Shown piece by piece: positions 33,859 to 35,394 of a DNA stretch of 35,394 bases. The notes beneath the pieces were generated by a model. That model made no database searches. It was given only the letters and a program-made list of their open reading frames with translations, and was not told the origin of the DNA. This stretch comes from Dimargaris cristalligena (lineage: Eukaryota > Kickxellomycota > Dimargaritomycetes > Dimargaritales > Dimargaritaceae): the NCBI GenBank assembly GCA_027576995.1, contig JANBQC010000278.1, forward strand, positions 1 to 35,394, in the 5' to 3' direction. A program made the translations under genes and the position numbers. Positions within the stretch are counted from its first letter, which is position 1. Each line of letters opens with the position of its first letter.

Positions 33859-34121
33859 TATACTTTGTTCCATCACATGTGTTTTCCCATAAATTGATCA
33901 ACGAAGCAGCCAAGTCTGAGCTATTTCTATCCCTAGTACACCATTCATTTTTAATTTTTGTTCAGCAGTAAAACTTTCTCTCTGTGAATCTCTCAGGGTT
34001 GCACCATTACTTTTCTGCTTAGCACAAAGGTAGGTAGGTAGGGCCTTTTAAGTGAGGCAGTGTCCTTTTTTGGACACGATATAATCATCATTGAACTGCA
34101 CGTTTTTTACAGCTGATGCCA

Positions 34122-34267
34122 CATATAGGTGAAATTCAAACCAGCTGTTTAAGGTTTTATATGATACATATATGGGTGAATAATATGTGAAAATAGCTTT
34201 TAACCAGTAATATTGGCCTCATCCAATGGATTTTTCATTATACAGCCTGAATAAACTTCTCCCATAT
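34122..34267 (+). repeat. MITE-like element, copy 4
   Basis: Direct repeat of the copy at 33715. It begins ATATAGGTGAAATTCAAACC, continues AGCTGTTTAAGGTTTTATAT, and ends TATACAGCCTGAATAAACTT followed by CTCCCATAT. The interior CTTTTAACCAGTAATATT matches copy 3. The tandem-like arrangement, with about 260 bp between copies, suggests repeated insertion into the same AT-rich region or local duplication. Confidence 0.7.
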
Positions 34268-35394
34268 TGTACATTATAAATCTTACAATTTGATTATACT
34301 GTCTATAGTAAATACAGTTTGCTTAGTGTCATATCCATTTATCTATAGTCTATTAATGTATATTTACCGGATACACTCAGGTTTTATTACATAGAATCCT
34401 CCCATTATACACTAGAAAGTACTATATACTGGTTCAGACTTTGTCAAAATGATACCTACATCCAGTGTTCATAAATTTTGGGTATGCTACAGTAGCCACC
34501 TTCCCATAATATATTTAGACCCAGTGGCTCTGATTGACTTGAAATCTATGTTTTTTTTCAGCCAAGTATATAAGTCGAGCAATCACTCATTACCCCAACC
34601 CATTCTCTATTACTGTCAAGTAGTAATTGTTATTTGTTTAGTAGCCACCAAGTTTGATATACTGCCTTTCTGCTGTCCAAGATTCATTGATCTAGCAATA
34701 GGGCTGAATCTCAGCCATGATCACTGGTGTAACTAAGAAAATAACATAATACCATGGCCCCACCAGTGCACCGGGTCTTAGTGCTTCAATAACATTACCA
34801 GACAATATCTACTAGTGCTCATTTAACTCAGATGGGAACATCTAATGCTGTTGGATTAATGTACAAGGTAAAACATATAATAGCTTTAAGGACAGGCTAG
34901 GGTCTTGTAAGCTGATCAATACACCACTAGGTACCAGTATAGAAAAGGTACTATAGAATAATAGTGTCTAATATTATGGGTGACTAGGGTTAGGAGCCTG
35001 GTTGAATTAGCATATATAATTGTCACCTGGGTTAACCTTTCTTAGTCCATCAAGAGTCCTAAGGATAGGCTTCTAATAGTAGATAGTGTGGTGAACTTAC
35101 TACATTTTTTACTTACTTTTATTTTTAATCCATTTTTCGCACTTATCAAAAGTACGCCCCTAACGAGTGAATGAACCCCTACCCCTGATGAGTATAGTCA
35201 TTTTTCCTCTATTTTCATTATTATATGGTTTTTCCTATTATTATATTTTATACCCTTGTGTAAAGAACTAAACTCAAATCCTTGAAAACTGAACTTTATT
35301 CGAAAAGATAGGTGATAAAAAAGGGAAAGGTGATGATAGACTTGCTGTTCCAAGAGGTGGCAGTAAGTGGGAGTATTTATACTCGAAAGAGGAA

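Larger units (their letters stand above)
33417..35394. other. AT-rich right end
   Basis: About 2 kb of AT-rich DNA with two repeat copies (33715-33858, 34122-34267). The ORF at 34449-34736 has composition expected of AT-rich non-coding DNA. I see no RNA gene and no sign of telomeric repeats. Confidence 0.5.

Noticed and set aside
1..35394. CRISPR array, bacterial operon or phage structure
   Set aside because: No regularly spaced repeats; genes are eukaryotic with introns and wide spacing.

Overview
This looks like nuclear DNA of a fungus. The conserved genes are eukaryotic and fungal in type: a DEK-like chromatin protein, a Pho8-type vacuolar alkaline phosphatase, AMP deaminase, a multi-repeat Myb/SANT protein, a mitochondrial-type methionyl-tRNA synthetase and a Wee1/Swe1-type kinase. 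They are interrupted by GT-AG introns with phase-consistent junctions. Conserved genes are compact and GC-rich, intergenic DNA is AT-rich, and C+T-rich tracts precede some starts. An early-diverging, zygomycete-grade fungus (Kickxellomycotina/Dimargaris-like) is my best guess; nothing here proves it.

Layout. 1-2.3 kb: gene-poor, with one MITE-like repeat and patches of coding-like sequence. 2.3-3.75 kb (+): predicted secreted protein of unknown function. 3.75-6.5 kb: AT-rich, no convincing gene. 6.5-9.0 kb (-): DEK-like protein. 9.56-10.3 kb (-): a small four-exon gene with no long ORF, reconstructed from splice phase. 10.9-13.06 kb (+): alkaline phosphatase. 14.3-17.2 kb (-): AMP deaminase. 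17.2-21.1 kb: a long AT-rich gap with one repeat copy. 21.1-22.8 kb (-): Myb/SANT protein with a presequence-like N-terminus. 23.4-25.5 kb (+): mitochondrial methionyl-tRNA synthetase. 26.5-26.9 kb (+): doubtful Lys-rich ORF. 27.1-29.2 kb (-): Wee1-like kinase. 30.1-33.4 kb: three tracts where coding-like sequence passes between frames (unresolved exons or decayed genes), the last a candidate Cys-containing secreted protein. 33.7-34.3 kb: two more repeat copies. The right end is AT-rich and empty.

The genes do not form one pathway. Two links stand out. The Myb protein and the mitochondrial methionyl-tRNA synthetase diverge from a 546-bp promoter and both carry mitochondrial-looking N-termini. 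A dispersed ~145-bp element with terminal inverted repeats occurs four times, always in gene-poor DNA. All assignments come from reading the sequence; no database search was run.
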